Shown here: piece after piece, positions 21,126-32,689 of the stretch | Layout of the letters: every line of letters starts with the position of its first letter | Numbering within the stretch: position 1 is the stretch's first letter | Assembly: GCA_949317995.1 (NCBI GenBank) | Contig: OX439047.1 | Span: 33,704,950-33,768,949, forward strand | Direction: 5' to 3' | Length of the DNA: 64,000 bases | From: Acholoe squamosa | Lineage: Eukaryota > Annelida > Polychaeta > Phyllodocida > Polynoidae | Translations under genes and position numbers: made by a program | Notes under the pieces: model-generated | Seen by the model: the letters and a program-made list of their open reading frames with translations, nothing else | What the model was told of the DNA's origin: nothing | The model's database searches: none

Positions 21126-24100
21126 TTCAATGTACATGAAGGATATGAAAAAGTTTTCCAACATACCTGATGTTTACACACCTCGTTATCATAGAATCCA
21201 AGCATGTCAAGTCCTGTACTTCTAGCACCGCCAAATATACGATCTCTAAGCCAGGGCACATGTTCAGGCACAGACTAAGCATGGTGGACTTGCAGTAGGC
21301 AATTTTAAAACGAAAGTCACTGTATCTAACATAAACTGGATCAAAAGGTTCTATTGGGATACCACCATGGTTCCATGTGATTTTATTAAGTTATTTCTCC
21401 ATGAAGTGTCTGACTTGAAACTGTTCATTCATACAAAATCAGATATTAACATACCACGAGAAGTAAGCCCATTTTATTATCAGGTTCTCAAGGACTGGCA
21501 TGAATTCCAAAATGTCTCACTAGTAAGAGAAACGGAGGTCCGTAATGAAGTATTGTGGAAAAATAAGTTTATTACTATCAATAATACACCAATATTTGAG
21601 ATGTAGAGGAGTCTCTCCCACTGGACACGCTGCCTTTGCAAATAGAGACAAGAGAGACCAAAAGACAAGCTCCTTAACTTTTCAATTGACGATGATTGGC
21701 ACTGCCATCTACTGAAGGGATTCAGCATTAATTTGATTTATAATTGCCACTGGTAGTTCCCCGCCCCTCCCCTCCCCACCAGCCATTCTGATTAAATGCC
21801 AATTCCCGCTTTTCATTAAGACAGGGATTAATTAAAGTAGGAGGGATGCTAGGCCAATTTCTGGGAAGGGCTGGCCAGGGTGACGTCCTGTTTAATCGAT
21901 TGTCCAACCAGTGTTGTAATTATGTTGTAATTACTGTTGATGCAAAAAGTGTGGTAGCTAATGTTTGCTTGGACATAGGCCCCACAGACTGAGATTGCAC
22001 ATGTGTGACAATATATGATTAGGAGTATAATGCCAACCACAGAATGGTAAATGCAATATGGGTCGTTTCCTCAAAATACAGTAACAGCAGTAAGGTAATA
22101 ATTACATTATGCACCGAGACAAAGATAACACCATAAGATATACTTTTAATGTTCATTGCATTTACCTCTAGTATATAAGGAAAGGACTATGATAACGTAG
22201 AATGCCATCAACCAACCAATTTAGAGGACTATTTGTGATAATGATTATCTTTTTTTTCAGCATACAAACGACTGTGTGAGCCCCAGCTGCATGTAAAAAG
22301 CCATGGTTTTGCAGCATTTAATGGATTATTTCACCATTATCTCACGATTCTGGCCTCTACAGTGCTTTTTTGGTCATAACCGCGGATCATTATCCAGCCA
22401 TAACGCACTCTGAGACCTTTTCTTCATCTTTAAGAAGATGCTGGTTTCAATCTGGACATGTTAATAAATTGACGAAGCATACAAAGTCAACTATGTCATA
22501 GTTTTCCAGTTAAAACCATTTAGGGTTCAATGGGGATACGATCCCTGGCTGCTGTGGCAGGAGACGAGCTCGCTGTCCATTATACCAAGCCAACCGCTGC
22601 TAGAATTCAATGTACATGAAGGATATGAAAAAGTTTTCCAACATACCTGATGTTTACACACCTCGTTATCATAGAATCCAAGCATGTCAAGTCCTGTACT
22701 TCTAGCACCGCCAAATATACGATCTCTAAGCCAGGGCACATGTTCAGGCACAGACTAAGCATGGTGGACTTGCAGTAGGCAATTTTAAAACGAAAGTCAC
22801 TGTATCTAACATAAACTGGATCAAAAGGTTCTATTGGGATACCACCATGGTTCCATGTGATTTTATTAAGTTATTTCTCCATGAAGTGTCTGACTTGAAA
22901 CTGTTCATTCATACAAAATCAGATATTAACATACCACGAGAAGTAAGCCCATTTTATTATCAGGTTCTCAAGGACTGGCATGAATTCCAAAATGTCTCAC
23001 TAGTAAGAGAAACGGAGGTCCGTAATGAAGTATTGTGGAAAAATAAGTTTATTACTATCAATAATACACCAATATTTGAGATGTAGAGGAGTCTCTCCCA
23101 CTGGACACGCTGCCTTTGCAAATAGAGACAAGAGAGACCAAAAGACAAGCTCCTTAACTTTTCAATTGACGATGATTGGCACTGCCATCTACTGAAGGGA
23201 TTCAGCATTAATTTGATTTATAATTGCCACTGGTAGTTCCCCGCCCCTCCCCTCCCCACCAGCCATTCTGATTAAATGCCAATTCCCGCTTTTCATTAAG
23301 ACAGGGATTAATTAAAGTAGGAGGGATGCTAGGCCAATTTCTGGGAAGGGCTGGCCAGGGTGACGTCCTGTTTAATCGATTGTCCAACCAGTGTTGTAAT
23401 TATGTTGTAATTACTGTTGATGCAAAAAGTGTGGTAGCTAATGTTTGCTTGGACATAGGCCCCACAGACTGAGATTGCACATGTGTGACAATATATGATT
23501 AGGAGTATAATGCCAACCACAGAATGGTAAATGCAATATGGGTCGTTTCCTCAAAATACAGTAACAGCAGTAAGGTAATAATTACATTATGCACCGAGAC
23601 AAAGATAACACCATAAGATATACTTTTAATGTTCATTGCATTTACCTCTAGTATATAAGGAAAGGACTATGATAACGTAGAATGCCATCAACCAACCAAT
23701 TTAGAGGACTATTTGTGATAATGATTATCTTTTTTTTCAGCATACAAACGACTGTGTGAGCCCCAGCTGCATGTAAAAAGCCATGGTTTTGCAGCATTTA
23801 ATGGATTATTTCACCATTATCTCACGATTCTGGCCTCTACAGTGCTTTTTTGGTCATAACCGCGGATCATTATCCAGCCATAACGCACTCTGAGACCTTT
23901 TCTTCATCTTTAAGAAGATGCTGGTTTCAATCTGGACATGTTAATAAATTGACGAAGCATACAAAGTCAACTATGTCATAGTTTTCCAGTTAAAACCATT
24001 TAGGGTTCAATGGGGATACGATCCCTGGCTGCTGTGGCAGGAGACGAGCTCGCTGTCCATTATACCAAGCCAACCGCTGCTAGAATTCAATGTACATGAA

Positions 24101-27100
24101 GGATATGAAAAAGTTTTCCAACATACCTGATGTTTACACACCTCGTTATCATAGAATCCAAGCATGTCAAGTCCTGTACTTCTAGCACCGCCAAATATAC
24201 GATCTCTAAGCCAGGGCACATGTTCAGGCACAGACTAAGCATGGTGGACTTGCAGTAGGCAATTTTAAAACGAAAGTCACTGTATCTAACATAAACTGGA
24301 TCAAAAGGTTCTATTGGGATACCACCATGGTTCCATGTGATTTTATTAAGTTATTTCTCCATGAAGTGTCTGACTTGAAACTGTTCATTCATACAAAATC
24401 AGATATTAACATACCACGAGAAGTAAGCCCATTTTATTATCAGGTTCTCAAGGACTGGCATGAATTCCAAAATGTCTCACTAGTAAGAGAAACGGAGGTC
24501 CGTAATGAAGTATTGTGGAAAAATAAGTTTATTACTATCAATAATACACCAATATTTGAGATGTAGAGGAGTCTCTCCCACTGGACACGCTGCCTTTGCA
24601 AATAGAGACAAGAGAGACCAAAAGACAAGCTCCTTAACTTTTCAATTGACGATGATTGGCACTGCCATCTACTGAAGGGATTCAGCATTAATTTGATTTA
24701 TAATTGCCACTGGTAGTTCCCCGCCCCTCCCCTCCCCACCAGCCATTCTGATTAAATGCCAATTCCCGCTTTTCATTAAGACAGGGATTAATTAAAGTAG
24801 GAGGGATGCTAGGCCAATTTCTGGGAAGGGCTGGCCAGGGTGACGTCCTGTTTAATCGATTGTCCAACCAGTGTTGTAATTATGTTGTAATTACTGTTGA
24901 TGCAAAAAGTGTGGTAGCTAATGTTTGCTTGGACATAGGCCCCACAGACTGAGATTGCACATGTGTGACAATATATGATTAGGAGTATAATGCCAACCAC
25001 AGAATGGTAAATGCAATATGGGTCGTTTCCTCAAAATACAGTAACAGCAGTAAGGTAATAATTACATTATGCACCGAGACAAAGATAACACCATAAGATA
25101 TACTTTTAATGTTCATTGCATTTACCTCTAGTATATAAGGAAAGGACTATGATAACGTAGAATGCCATCAACCAACCAATTTAGAGGACTATTTGTGATA
25201 ATGATTATCTTTTTTTTCAGCATACAAACGACTGTGTGAGCCCCAGCTGCATGTAAAAAGCCATGGTTTTGCAGCATTTAATGGATTATTTCACCATTAT
25301 CTCACGATTCTGGCCTCTACAGTGCTTTTTTGGTCATAACCGCGGATCATTATCCAGCCATAACGCACTCTGAGACCTTTTCTTCATCTTTAAGAAGATG
25401 CTGGTTTCAATCTGGACATGTTAATAAATTGACGAAGCATACAAAGTCAACTATGTCATAGTTTTCCAGTTAAAACCATTTAGGGTTCAATGGGGATACG
25501 ATCCCTGGCTGCTGTGGCAGGAGACGAGCTCGCTGTCCATTATACCAAGCCAACCGCTGCTAGAATTCAATGTACATGAAGGATATGAAAAAGTTTTCCA
25601 ACATACCTGATGTTTACACACCTCGTTATCATAGAATCCAAGCATGTCAAGTCCTGTACTTCTAGCACCGCCAAATATACGATCTCTAAGCCAGGGCACA
25701 TGTTCAGGCACAGACTAAGCATGGTGGACTTGCAGTAGGCAATTTTAAAACGAAAGTCACTGTATCTAACATAAACTGGATCAAAAGGTTCTATTGGGAT
25801 ACCACCATGGTTCCATGTGATTTTATTAAGTTATTTCTCCATGAAGTGTCTGACTTGAAACTGTTCATTCATACAAAATAAGATATTAACATACCACGAG
25901 AAGTAAGCCCATTTTATTATCAGGTTCTCAAGGACTGGCATGAATTCCAAAATGTCTCACTAGTAAGAGAAACGGAGGTCCGTAATGAAGTATTGTGGAA
26001 AAATAAGTTTATTACTATCAATAATACACCAATATTTGAGATGTAGAGGAGTCTCTCCCACTGGACACGCTGCCTTTGCAAATAGAGACAAGAGAGACCA
26101 AAAGACAAGCTCCTTAACTTTTCAATTGACGATGATTGGCACTGCCATCTACTGAAGGGATTCAGCATTAATTTGATTTATAATTGCCACTGGTAGTTCC
26201 CCGCCCCTCCCCTCCCCACCAGCCATTCTGATTAAATGCCAATTCCCGCTTTTCATTAAGACAGGGATTAATTAAAGTAGGAGGGATGCTAGGCCAATTT
26301 CTGGGAAGGGCTGGCCAGGGTGACGTCCTGTTTAATCGATTGTCCAACCAGTGTTGTAATTATGTTGTAATTACTGTTGATGCAAAAAGTGTGGTAGCTA
26401 ATGTTTGCTTGGACATAGGCCCCACAGACTGAGATTGCACATGTGTGACAATATATGATTAGGAGTATAATGCCAACCACAGAATGGTAAATGCAATATG
26501 GGTCGTTTCCTCAAAATACAGTAACAGCAGTAAGGTAATAATTACATTATGCACCGAGACAAAGATAACACCATAAGATATACTTTTAATGTTCATTGCA
26601 TTTACCTCTAGTATATAAGGAAAGGACTATGATAACGTAGAATGCCATCAACCAACCAATTTAGAGGACTATTTGTGATAATGATTATCTTTTTTTTCAG
26701 CATACAAACGACTGTGTGAGCCCCAGCTGCATGTAAAAAGCCATGGTTTTGCAGCATTTAATGGATTATTTCACCATTATCTCACGATTCTGGCCTCTAC
26801 AGTGCTTTTTTGGTCATAACCGCGGATCATTATCCAGCCATAACGCACTCTGAGACCTTTTCTTCATCTTTAAGAAGATGCTGGTTTCAATCTGGACATG
26901 TTAATAAATTGACGAAGCATACAAAGTCAACTATGTCATAGTTTTCCAGTTAAAACCATTTAGGGTTCAATGGGGATACGATCCCTGGCTGCTGTGGCAG
27001 GAGACGAGCTCGCTGTCCATTATACCAAGCCAACCGCTGCTAGAATTCAATGTACATGAAGGATATGAAAAAGTTTTCCAACATACCTGATGTTTACACA

Positions 27101-27156
27101 CCTCGTTATCATAGAATCCAAGCATGTCAAGTCCTGTACTTCTAGCACCGCCAAAT

Positions 27157-27168
27157 ATACGATCTCTA
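27157..27168. repeat. Target-site duplication, left copy, of the L1 insertion
   Basis: ATACGATCTCTA; identical copy at 28684-28695 after the poly(A). Copies also occur in each upstream 1480-bp unit. Confidence 0.9.
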
Positions 27169-28683
27169 AGCCAGGGCACATGTTCAGGCACAGACTAAGC
27201 ATGGTGGACTTGCAGTAGGCAATTTTAAAACGAAAGTCACTGTATCTAACATAAACTGGATCAAAAGGTTCTATTGGGATACCACCATGGTTCCATGTGA
27301 TTTTATTAAGTTATTTCTCCATGAAGTGTCTGACTTGAAACTGTTCATTCATACAAAATCAGATATTAACATACCACGAGAAGTAAGCCCATTTTATTAT
27401 CAGGTTCTCAAGGACTGGCATGAATTCCAAAATGTCTCACTAGTAAGAGAAACGGAGGTCCGTAATGAAGTATTGTGGAAAAATAAGTTTATTACTATCA
27501 ATAATACACCAATATTTTGGAAGTCGTGGAGGGAGGCTGGTATTGTCAGGGTTGAAGATTTACTGGATAATGGAAGTTTTATGTCAGACACTCAAATTTC
27601 TCAAAGGTATTGTGTTCAGTGTAACTTTCTTCAGGCTCTACAAATCCGACAAAGTATACCAGGTAGGTGGAGGGCTAGCATATCCAGTGACGAAATTCAA
27701 AGGCCAAATGACTGTATTTGGGTCATTGATAATACCCCAGATGTAGTTAATCTCTTTTCAACATCAAGCAAGGAATTGTATTGGATAGTTCTATACCGTC
27801 ACTCACAACAAATGCCAAGGAATGAAATGAAATGGGCAAAAGTCTTTCCTGAGGTCCAATTTACAAAGGTTCCATGGTATGACATATATATGTGTCCATA
27901 CCAAGTGAGTAGGGAAACAAAGTTACAATCATTTCAATATAAGGTACTCCATAAAATACTAGCTTGTAACAAATACTTGTTTGATATACGTGCAAAGGAA
28001 AGCCCAGAATGTGTATATTGTGATGGTAAGACTGACACTCTTGATCACTTCCTTGTGAAATGCCCCCCAGTAGCCTACTTCTGGAAGTCAGTCATACGAT
28101 GGATAAACACTGTTGCTAAGATTGATACAGGGAATTTAGATGAGCATGAATTGATACTTGGATTATGTAGAAAAATTTCAAATAGTGATATCATCAACAA
28201 CGTAATGCTTAGAACCAGGTTTTACATTTATAGGCAGCGTTTGTATCACAAGTGCCATCTTGATCTGTTGCAATAGATAGGAGAGTTTAAACACTCTCTC
28301 CTCTCAGAACAATTTATATGCAGTCTGGAGAACAAGCAAAAGAGGTTTAGGAAATGGGAGGCTATTTTGGACTCAATGTAACCGCTATGCATACACTGAA
28401 AGAACCCTAGTATCTCACTCATAGCATACTTCCTAGATAGGGGAACGGAGCTGCGAAAACTGTATCGATGTAGAGGTATATCAGTATCTAGTCTCTATCA
28501 CTAGTCATATAGAACACATCTATTGTCATACTCACTATAATAATGCGCTATGTATTGTCCTCTGGTGTCCTCTGGTGTTTATATAACAAAATATAAAAAA
28601 ATGTAGCAAAGACCTGTATAGCTATAGACATTTTCTCTTTTTTAAATAAAAAATGAGCGCTGCTCTATATAAAAAAAAAAAAA
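27169..28683 (+). mobile_element. 5'-truncated L1-like non-LTR retrotransposon
   Basis: The insertion is bounded by a 12-bp target-site duplication, ATACGATCTCTA, at 27157-27168 and 28684-28695, and ends in a poly(A) run. The unoccupied site is preserved in inverted form at about 29,120-29,145, which confirms the borders. It carries only the C-terminal part of ORF2 and a 400-bp 3' untranslated region. Confidence 0.92.
27170..28276 (+). CDS. L1/Tx1-like ORF2 C-terminal fragment
   Basis: The frame is open from the 5' truncation point for 368 codons; the first ATG (27287) is internal, so no native start exists. Early residues TKHGGLAVGNFKTK...NINWIKRFYW match the GGLGLPN...ALKISWIKR segment behind the reverse transcriptase of L1-group elements. 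Further on, LQSFQYKVLHKILACNKYLF and CVYCDGKTDTLDHFLVKC (a CX2CX7HX4C zinc-binding motif) followed by FWKSV form the usual ORF2 C-terminal domain. Endonuclease and reverse transcriptase domains are missing, so the protein cannot retrotranspose. The frame ends with LYHKCHLDLLQ. Confidence 0.9.
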   Translation, partial: ARAHVQAQTKHGGLAVGNFKTKVTVSNINWIKRFYWDTTMVPCDFIKLFLHEVSDLKLFIHTKSDINIPREVSPFYYQVLKDWHEFQNVSLVRETEVRNEVLWKNKFITINNTPIFWKSWREAGIVRVEDLLDNGSFMSDTQISQRYCVQCNFLQALQIRQSIPGRWRASISSDEIQRPNDCIWVIDNTPDVVNLFSTSSKELYWIVLYRHSQQMPRNEMKWAKVFPEVQFTKVPWYDIYMCPYQVSRETKLQSFQYKVLHKILACNKYLFDIRAKESPECVYCDGKTDTLDHFLVKCPPVAYFWKSVIRWINTVAKIDTGNLDEHELILGLCRKISNSDIINNVMLRTRFYIYRQRLYHKCHLDLLQ

Positions 28684-29135
28684 ATACGATCTCTAGTTGG
28701 TGTTTGCCTACATTTTGTATCCATTTTCTTCTAAATAAATAAGAATCCATTGATTTTCCATAGTGATCCAACGCACACGGCCCGGTACACTGCCATTGTG
28801 TCTTCTTTACGAAGCGGGGAGGTGCCCGGATATAACAACTAGGTCAAATACGCATGCTGACCTGTAGTGCTATGGAAATGTTTGATATTAACCTTTTAGG
28901 CCATAAGGTGAGACCAAATACCAACAAATTCTTTATATATCGAACCGAAAACCAAGCCGGGCCGTGTTGAAACTGAAAAAAGTAGACCGGATGTCGGCGC
29001 GTGACACACTTACAGGTCAAAGGTCAGCAAGCCGCAATGGCAGGTGCTGAGACGTATTGCTATGGAAAATCAATGGATTCTTAATTATTTACAAGAAAAT
29101 GGAGACAAAATGTAGGCGAACACCAACTAGAGATC
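28684..29135. repeat. Inverted repeat around a central promoter-like spacer
   Basis: 28,684-28,765 is the reverse complement, with a few changes, of about 29,052-29,135. The arms would encode, outward in both directions, MENQWIL.YL.ENG.K and then, after a frame change at AAATGTAGG, CRxTPTRDRIFGG. The 290-bp spacer between is CG-richer and holds a DR1-like motif. The layout suggests a divergent promoter with duplicated first exons. Confidence 0.7.
29014..29026 (+). promoter_or_regulatory. Perfect DR1 nuclear-receptor-type motif
   Basis: AGGTCAAAGGTCA, two AGGTCA half-sites with a one-base spacer, lies about 30-45 bases upstream of the plus-strand exon-like copy in the transposon spacer. RXR, HNF4 and PPAR-type receptors bind such sites. 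Function here is inferred from the motif only. Confidence 0.5.
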
Positions 29136-29299
29136 GTATATTTGGTGGTGCTAGAAGAACAGGGCTTGACATGCTTGGATTCTACCCAAAAAGTGTGTGT
29201 AAAGGTGGAAGTATGTCGGACAGAGTCACAACATGGCCACGACGGCTTGGCAAACTGAGCGGATCGCATGCACTTACAAAATGTCTTCTCATGGATTAA
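29057..29299 (+). other. Exon-like ORF of the TIR transposon (right-hand copy)
   Basis: The frame contains CRRTPTRDRIFGGARRTGLD and MLGFYPKSVCK. The same motif is encoded on the minus strand near 27,090-27,160 (followed by a good donor, CAGGTATGT) and near 29,830-29,912 (followed by GCAGGTATGT). The right-hand copy has GGAAGTATGT at that place, a weaker donor. The conserved peptide plus donor suggests a real first exon that was duplicated. I do not recognise the family. Confidence 0.45.
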
Positions 29300-29360
29300 T
29301 TCTGGGGTTATAATGTAAGAAATTCATACATAATGGATGAATACATTAGATAAACGCATT

Positions 29361-29447
29361 AATCCATGTTATGAGACAGCACTTGTGGGTTTATGGTTCA
29401 ATATTCCACGACCATAAACCCACGAGTGCTGTCTCATAACATGGATT
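29361..29447. repeat. 37-bp-arm hairpin
   Basis: AATCCATGTTATGAGACAGC at 29361 begins an arm of 37 bases, repeated inverted at 29411-29447 with a 13-base loop. The single mismatch would be a G-U wobble in RNA, so a transcript would pair along the whole stem. Confidence 0.9.
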
Positions 29448-29574
29448 AAACGCTACTTATATGCATAGTGGTATCTGTAACCGAAAGTAAGTATTATGAG
29501 TGGATATCATTGGCTTGGTAAGTGTGGGTAAGATGGGATGTTAGAGAAACTCTGAAAACATCAAATAGTAAGCT

Positions 29575-29694
29575 ATTAATGCATTGATATTCTAGGACGA
29601 GGTGAGGTTTGCTTGAAATATTCGCCCGACCGCGGAGTGGGAGGGGGAATATTTTAAGCTAACCTCACCGAGTCCTATAATATCAATGCATTAA
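29575..29694. repeat. Second imperfect hairpin in the same element
   Basis: ATTAATGCATTGATATTCTA at 29575 pairs with the stretch ending at 29694; further pairing covers GGTGAGGTT / AACCTCACC and AATATT. Arms are about 45 bases with several mismatches. Confidence 0.8.
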
Positions 29695-29969
29695 TGCGTT
29701 TATCGCACTTATTCATCCATTATGTTTTAATTTCTTACCTGATAACCCCAGAATTAATCCAGGAGAAGACATTTGTAAGTGCATGCGATCCGCTCGGTTT
29801 GCCAAGCTGTCGTGGCCATGTTGTGACTCTGCCTGACATACCTGCACCTTTACACACATTTTTCGGGTAGAATCCAAGCATGTCAAGTCCTGTACTTCTA
29901 GCACCGCCAAATTGAGGAACGGGTTATGACCAAATAGGCACTATAGAGGCCAGAATCGTGAGATAATGC

Positions 29970-30604
29970 ACTATACAGGTGGAGTGTTATATGGGTCCAG
30001 CAAATGTGTGTCCCTATGGCGGATATCTGTAGAATCTAGACATGGTGCTACATATGTGCTGCTCAAAACTTTATTATCCATCACTCAGAGACAAACCTGG
30101 TCTTGAATTAAAGCTAATGAATAGGTGCATCTTATCGTGATACCTATTCCCTATTAACTTTTTAATATCCTCTCATTAGAAGGCTGTGAAGTGTAGGGAG
30201 ATCTCAGTTTTAGCTCTACGTAAGTAGGCAGTGTATGGCAACATGTATGCCCAATAATAGCATTATATATCACCTTAATCAATGTCATATCCGGAGAAAA
30301 CTATACAAGCCACAATAACCCAATTAACAGGGATTAATCTATGAATATAGGGGTACATTGACCCGTTTTAACTTTTAAGATTGCATTTGTAGTTCAGTCT
30401 CTAGGTCAAAATCTATCTAATCAAGGTTCCCAGAGTTGGGAAAAATAAGAAATTTTATAAAAGTTCACTCGACCCTTTATAATGATGATATTGAAGATTT
30501 GAATGCATCAATGATATTTTCCATATCTATTGATGTCTTCCCCGGAACCTAAGCTCACTTTTAGTCACAATATCTCAAGGAATCCTTTATTTTGGCGTGT
30601 CTAA

Positions 30605-30607
<3 letters not shown>
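29970..30607. other. No gene seen
   Basis: AT-rich sequence between the TIR transposon and a TA microsatellite; no recognised repeat or ORF. Confidence 0.5.
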
Positions 30608-30682
<75 letters not shown>

Positions 30683-30684
30683 AT
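30608..30684. repeat. (TA)n microsatellite
   Basis: About 38 TA units with one interruption. Confidence 0.97.
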
Positions 30685-31523
30685 GGAAATATATTAAATC
30701 ACAAATTATTGTTGTAAAGAAATAACAGCTTAATTCATATTACATTTCGAGAAATTCAAATATGAACACCCTGCATTTCCCTCCCCCAGGCTGTTTGACT
30801 GTACACAATGTAATGTCAATATTTCAGAGTAAAGTTTTTATATGAATTGATAAAGTTTCATCTGTATGTACTTACCCACTGCTCGGTATTCCATTGCGAA
30901 GACCCTTTTTTGGTTGCAAATCTATGACCGACATTGCTGACTTAACCCCCTAAAGGCTGTAGGATGTTCCAATGCCATGTTTCTTATTGGTTGTCATGAT
31001 GAACAAATGCAGTGCTGGTGAGTAGACTTGCCAGCACTGCATTAACACTGCATAATTGATACCATACACGACTGCCCACTTACACTGCTGAATTAACCCT
31101 CTAAAGGCTGCAGGATGCCCTCAAATCCATGTATCTTGGTTCATCATTGATAGACACAACTGCCTACTTAAATACCATTCAAAGGCCACATAAGCCTCTT
31201 ACAATTAAAGAATAGGTAGATAACATTGAGCCAGTATTTCTACTGTTACATGCTTTTTTTTGGTTTTCCCCTACCCTCCTATACATTGGTTTTACCAGTT
31301 TGATACACTAGATGGTGCTCCAGTAGCCCTGTTGCTTACATGGGCAGGTCCAGCATCCACTCCCAGGGCTCCATAGGCTTACCATTGGTGCACAGACACC
31401 CCTCACCAAAATGCCCATTTGTAATGTACAATAGAGCTCCATGTCTTAAAAATCAAAGTTGTACACAGAGAAATAGTGTGGCTATACTCACTAAAGGCAG
31501 AAGAATTTTCAAATATTCCTACT

Positions 31524-31944
31524 ACCATAAAACCCTATAAGCCACAGGTCCGAGTATAAACCGCACCCTGAGTTTGTGAACTGCTCTAAAAAATCATAAC
31601 TTTTTTCTAACCAATCAATTTTCAAAAAAAGCTATGTGCCCCTGAGGTGGACCATCAATATTTAAAGAAAACTGTGTGCCAAACATAAGGCAGGCCATTA
31701 CAAACATGTGGGCCCATTACAGGTACTGGAGTCCAACCCAGACATGCCCCTGTAGGTGTGGCAAAGTAGCATGGCTGCCACTAGCGCCATCTGTTGTATC
31801 AAAGCTGATGACAGGGTCGTATATTGATGAAAAAGTTGAGGAAAGGTATGGGAGAGTGATAGAGCTACCTACTCCCACCCTCCCTGCCCTCCCCCTGTGC
31901 TTGAAATGGTCTATAAACCGCGTCTGATACGTGGGGTTTTACCG
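31524..31944. mobile_element. TA-flanked TIR element with tandem terminal motif
   Basis: TA precedes CCATAAAACCCTATAAGCC and GAGTATAAACCGCACC; the other end is CTATAAACCGCG...GGGGTTTTACCG followed by TA. The inside (AAAAAATCATAACTT...AAAGCTATGTG) resembles the element at 56,080-56,370. TA duplication and the repeated TATAARSCGCRC motif suggest a mariner/pogo-like MITE family. Confidence 0.65.
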
Positions 31945-32429
31945 TACCTAGAACCACACTTGAAATGCAGAATTTACATAGATATTTACAAATTTTCTTC
32001 AGGTGTGTTTACTTCAAGAAAATGTCGGTAGCTTTATTACAATAGGTATGTATTGGTTATTGGAAGTGATGTCCTAAGGGTCACGGGAAGTGGGGGGGAT
32101 AAGTGGTCAGGAAACAGGAAACGTTAGGAAATTATATAAAATCATGCCGTGCTCACAGTCAGAGGAAAATCTGCCAAAATGAACCATTTGTGTTTGTGTA
32201 TGGGAAAATTGGCCTGTCATACACCATTGTCTACCCTTTCGCAAGGTCTCACACATGTCTAAAGCATGAAAATGTCTTCCTGACTTTTTGAGCTTTGCAA
32301 AACTAGACAAATTTCCCAGATATTTCTACTAGATCTAGAGCTATCACCATACAGGAAAATACATTATTTCACATGACTAAAACTTAAAGGATTGAAACTT
32401 ATTAACAATCATTTACAAGGGCAACTTAC

Positions 32430-32605
32430 TTTCTATTGGTGTCTTGCTGTACACAACTCATCCTGTGTCCCTTGGCTCAAAATCTATACAAGGAGTGGTT
32501 GTTTGAAGACTACATTCAGAAATGTACGCTGCACTTCTACAGGAACTGTCCCTATCACAGGCCTCAAGGCAACTCTCAAGGTTTGTACTCGGAATGGTTT
32601 GGAAA
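32430..32605 (-). pseudogene. PAN exon relic, copy B
   Basis: Paralogue of the exon at 13.5 kb: TIPSTNLESC, LEACDRDSSCRSAAY, ISECSLQTTTPC and VVYSKTPIE before GTAAGTT. It has an in-frame 9-base deletion after AAY and an in-frame TGA where copy A has CGA (Arg, before VVYSKT). It is therefore a pseudo-exon. Confidence 0.8.
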
Positions 32606-32689
32606 GTCTTTGATGAAGAATGTAAGATTTAAATCCTTGATGAAGAATGTAAGATTTAAATCTTTTTTGCTTTATAAAGACATAATGTT

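Larger units (their letters stand above)
20118..27517. repeat. Five tandem copies of a 1480-bp unit
   Basis: Units start at 20118, 21598, 23078, 24558 and 26038. Each contains 650 bp of segmental-duplication sequence, a short unplaced piece, the left end of a TIR transposon with a tRNA-like stretch, and the first 349 bp of an L1-like insertion. The junction AATATTT/GAGATGTAG is the same at every boundary. The only difference I noticed is C-to-A at about 25,880 in unit 4, which makes a stop (TAA) in the L1 frame. Such identity means recent amplification or an assembly effect. Confidence 0.97.
29140..29912. repeat. Large inverted repeat, arms about 220 bp
   Basis: 29,140-29,360 (GGTGGTGCTAGAAG...GGATTAATTCTGGGG...AAACGCATTAAT) matches the reverse complement of 29,690-29,912 with scattered changes. 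The two hairpins above lie between the arms, making a nested foldback. Confidence 0.85.
26775..29968. mobile_element. TIR DNA transposon with divergent duplicated arms, split by an L1
   Basis: The left end, CATTATCTCACGATTCTGGC at 26775, is mirrored by the right end at 29968; about 50 bases of TIR align (...CTCTA.AGTGC....TGGTCATAACC). CAC flanks both ends, a possible 3-bp target duplication. Removing the L1 leaves about 1.7 kb. Inside, an exon-like sequence occurs three times: minus strand at the left arm, plus strand at 29,057-29,220, and minus strand at 29,830-29,912. No transposase motif is recognisable. The left end is also carried in every 1480-bp unit. Confidence 0.72.

Noticed and set aside
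21047-27191. Five identical 74-codon minus-strand frames as separate genes
   Set aside because: They are one frame across a transposon exon-like piece and a tRNA-like stretch, copied by the tandem array.
27287-28276. ATG at 27287 as a gene start
   Set aside because: The frame is open back to the L1 truncation point and homology begins before the ATG; it is an internal Met.
29390-29450. The 37-bp hairpin as a terminator
   Set aside because: It lies inside a nested foldback of a eukaryotic transposon, with no gene ending there.
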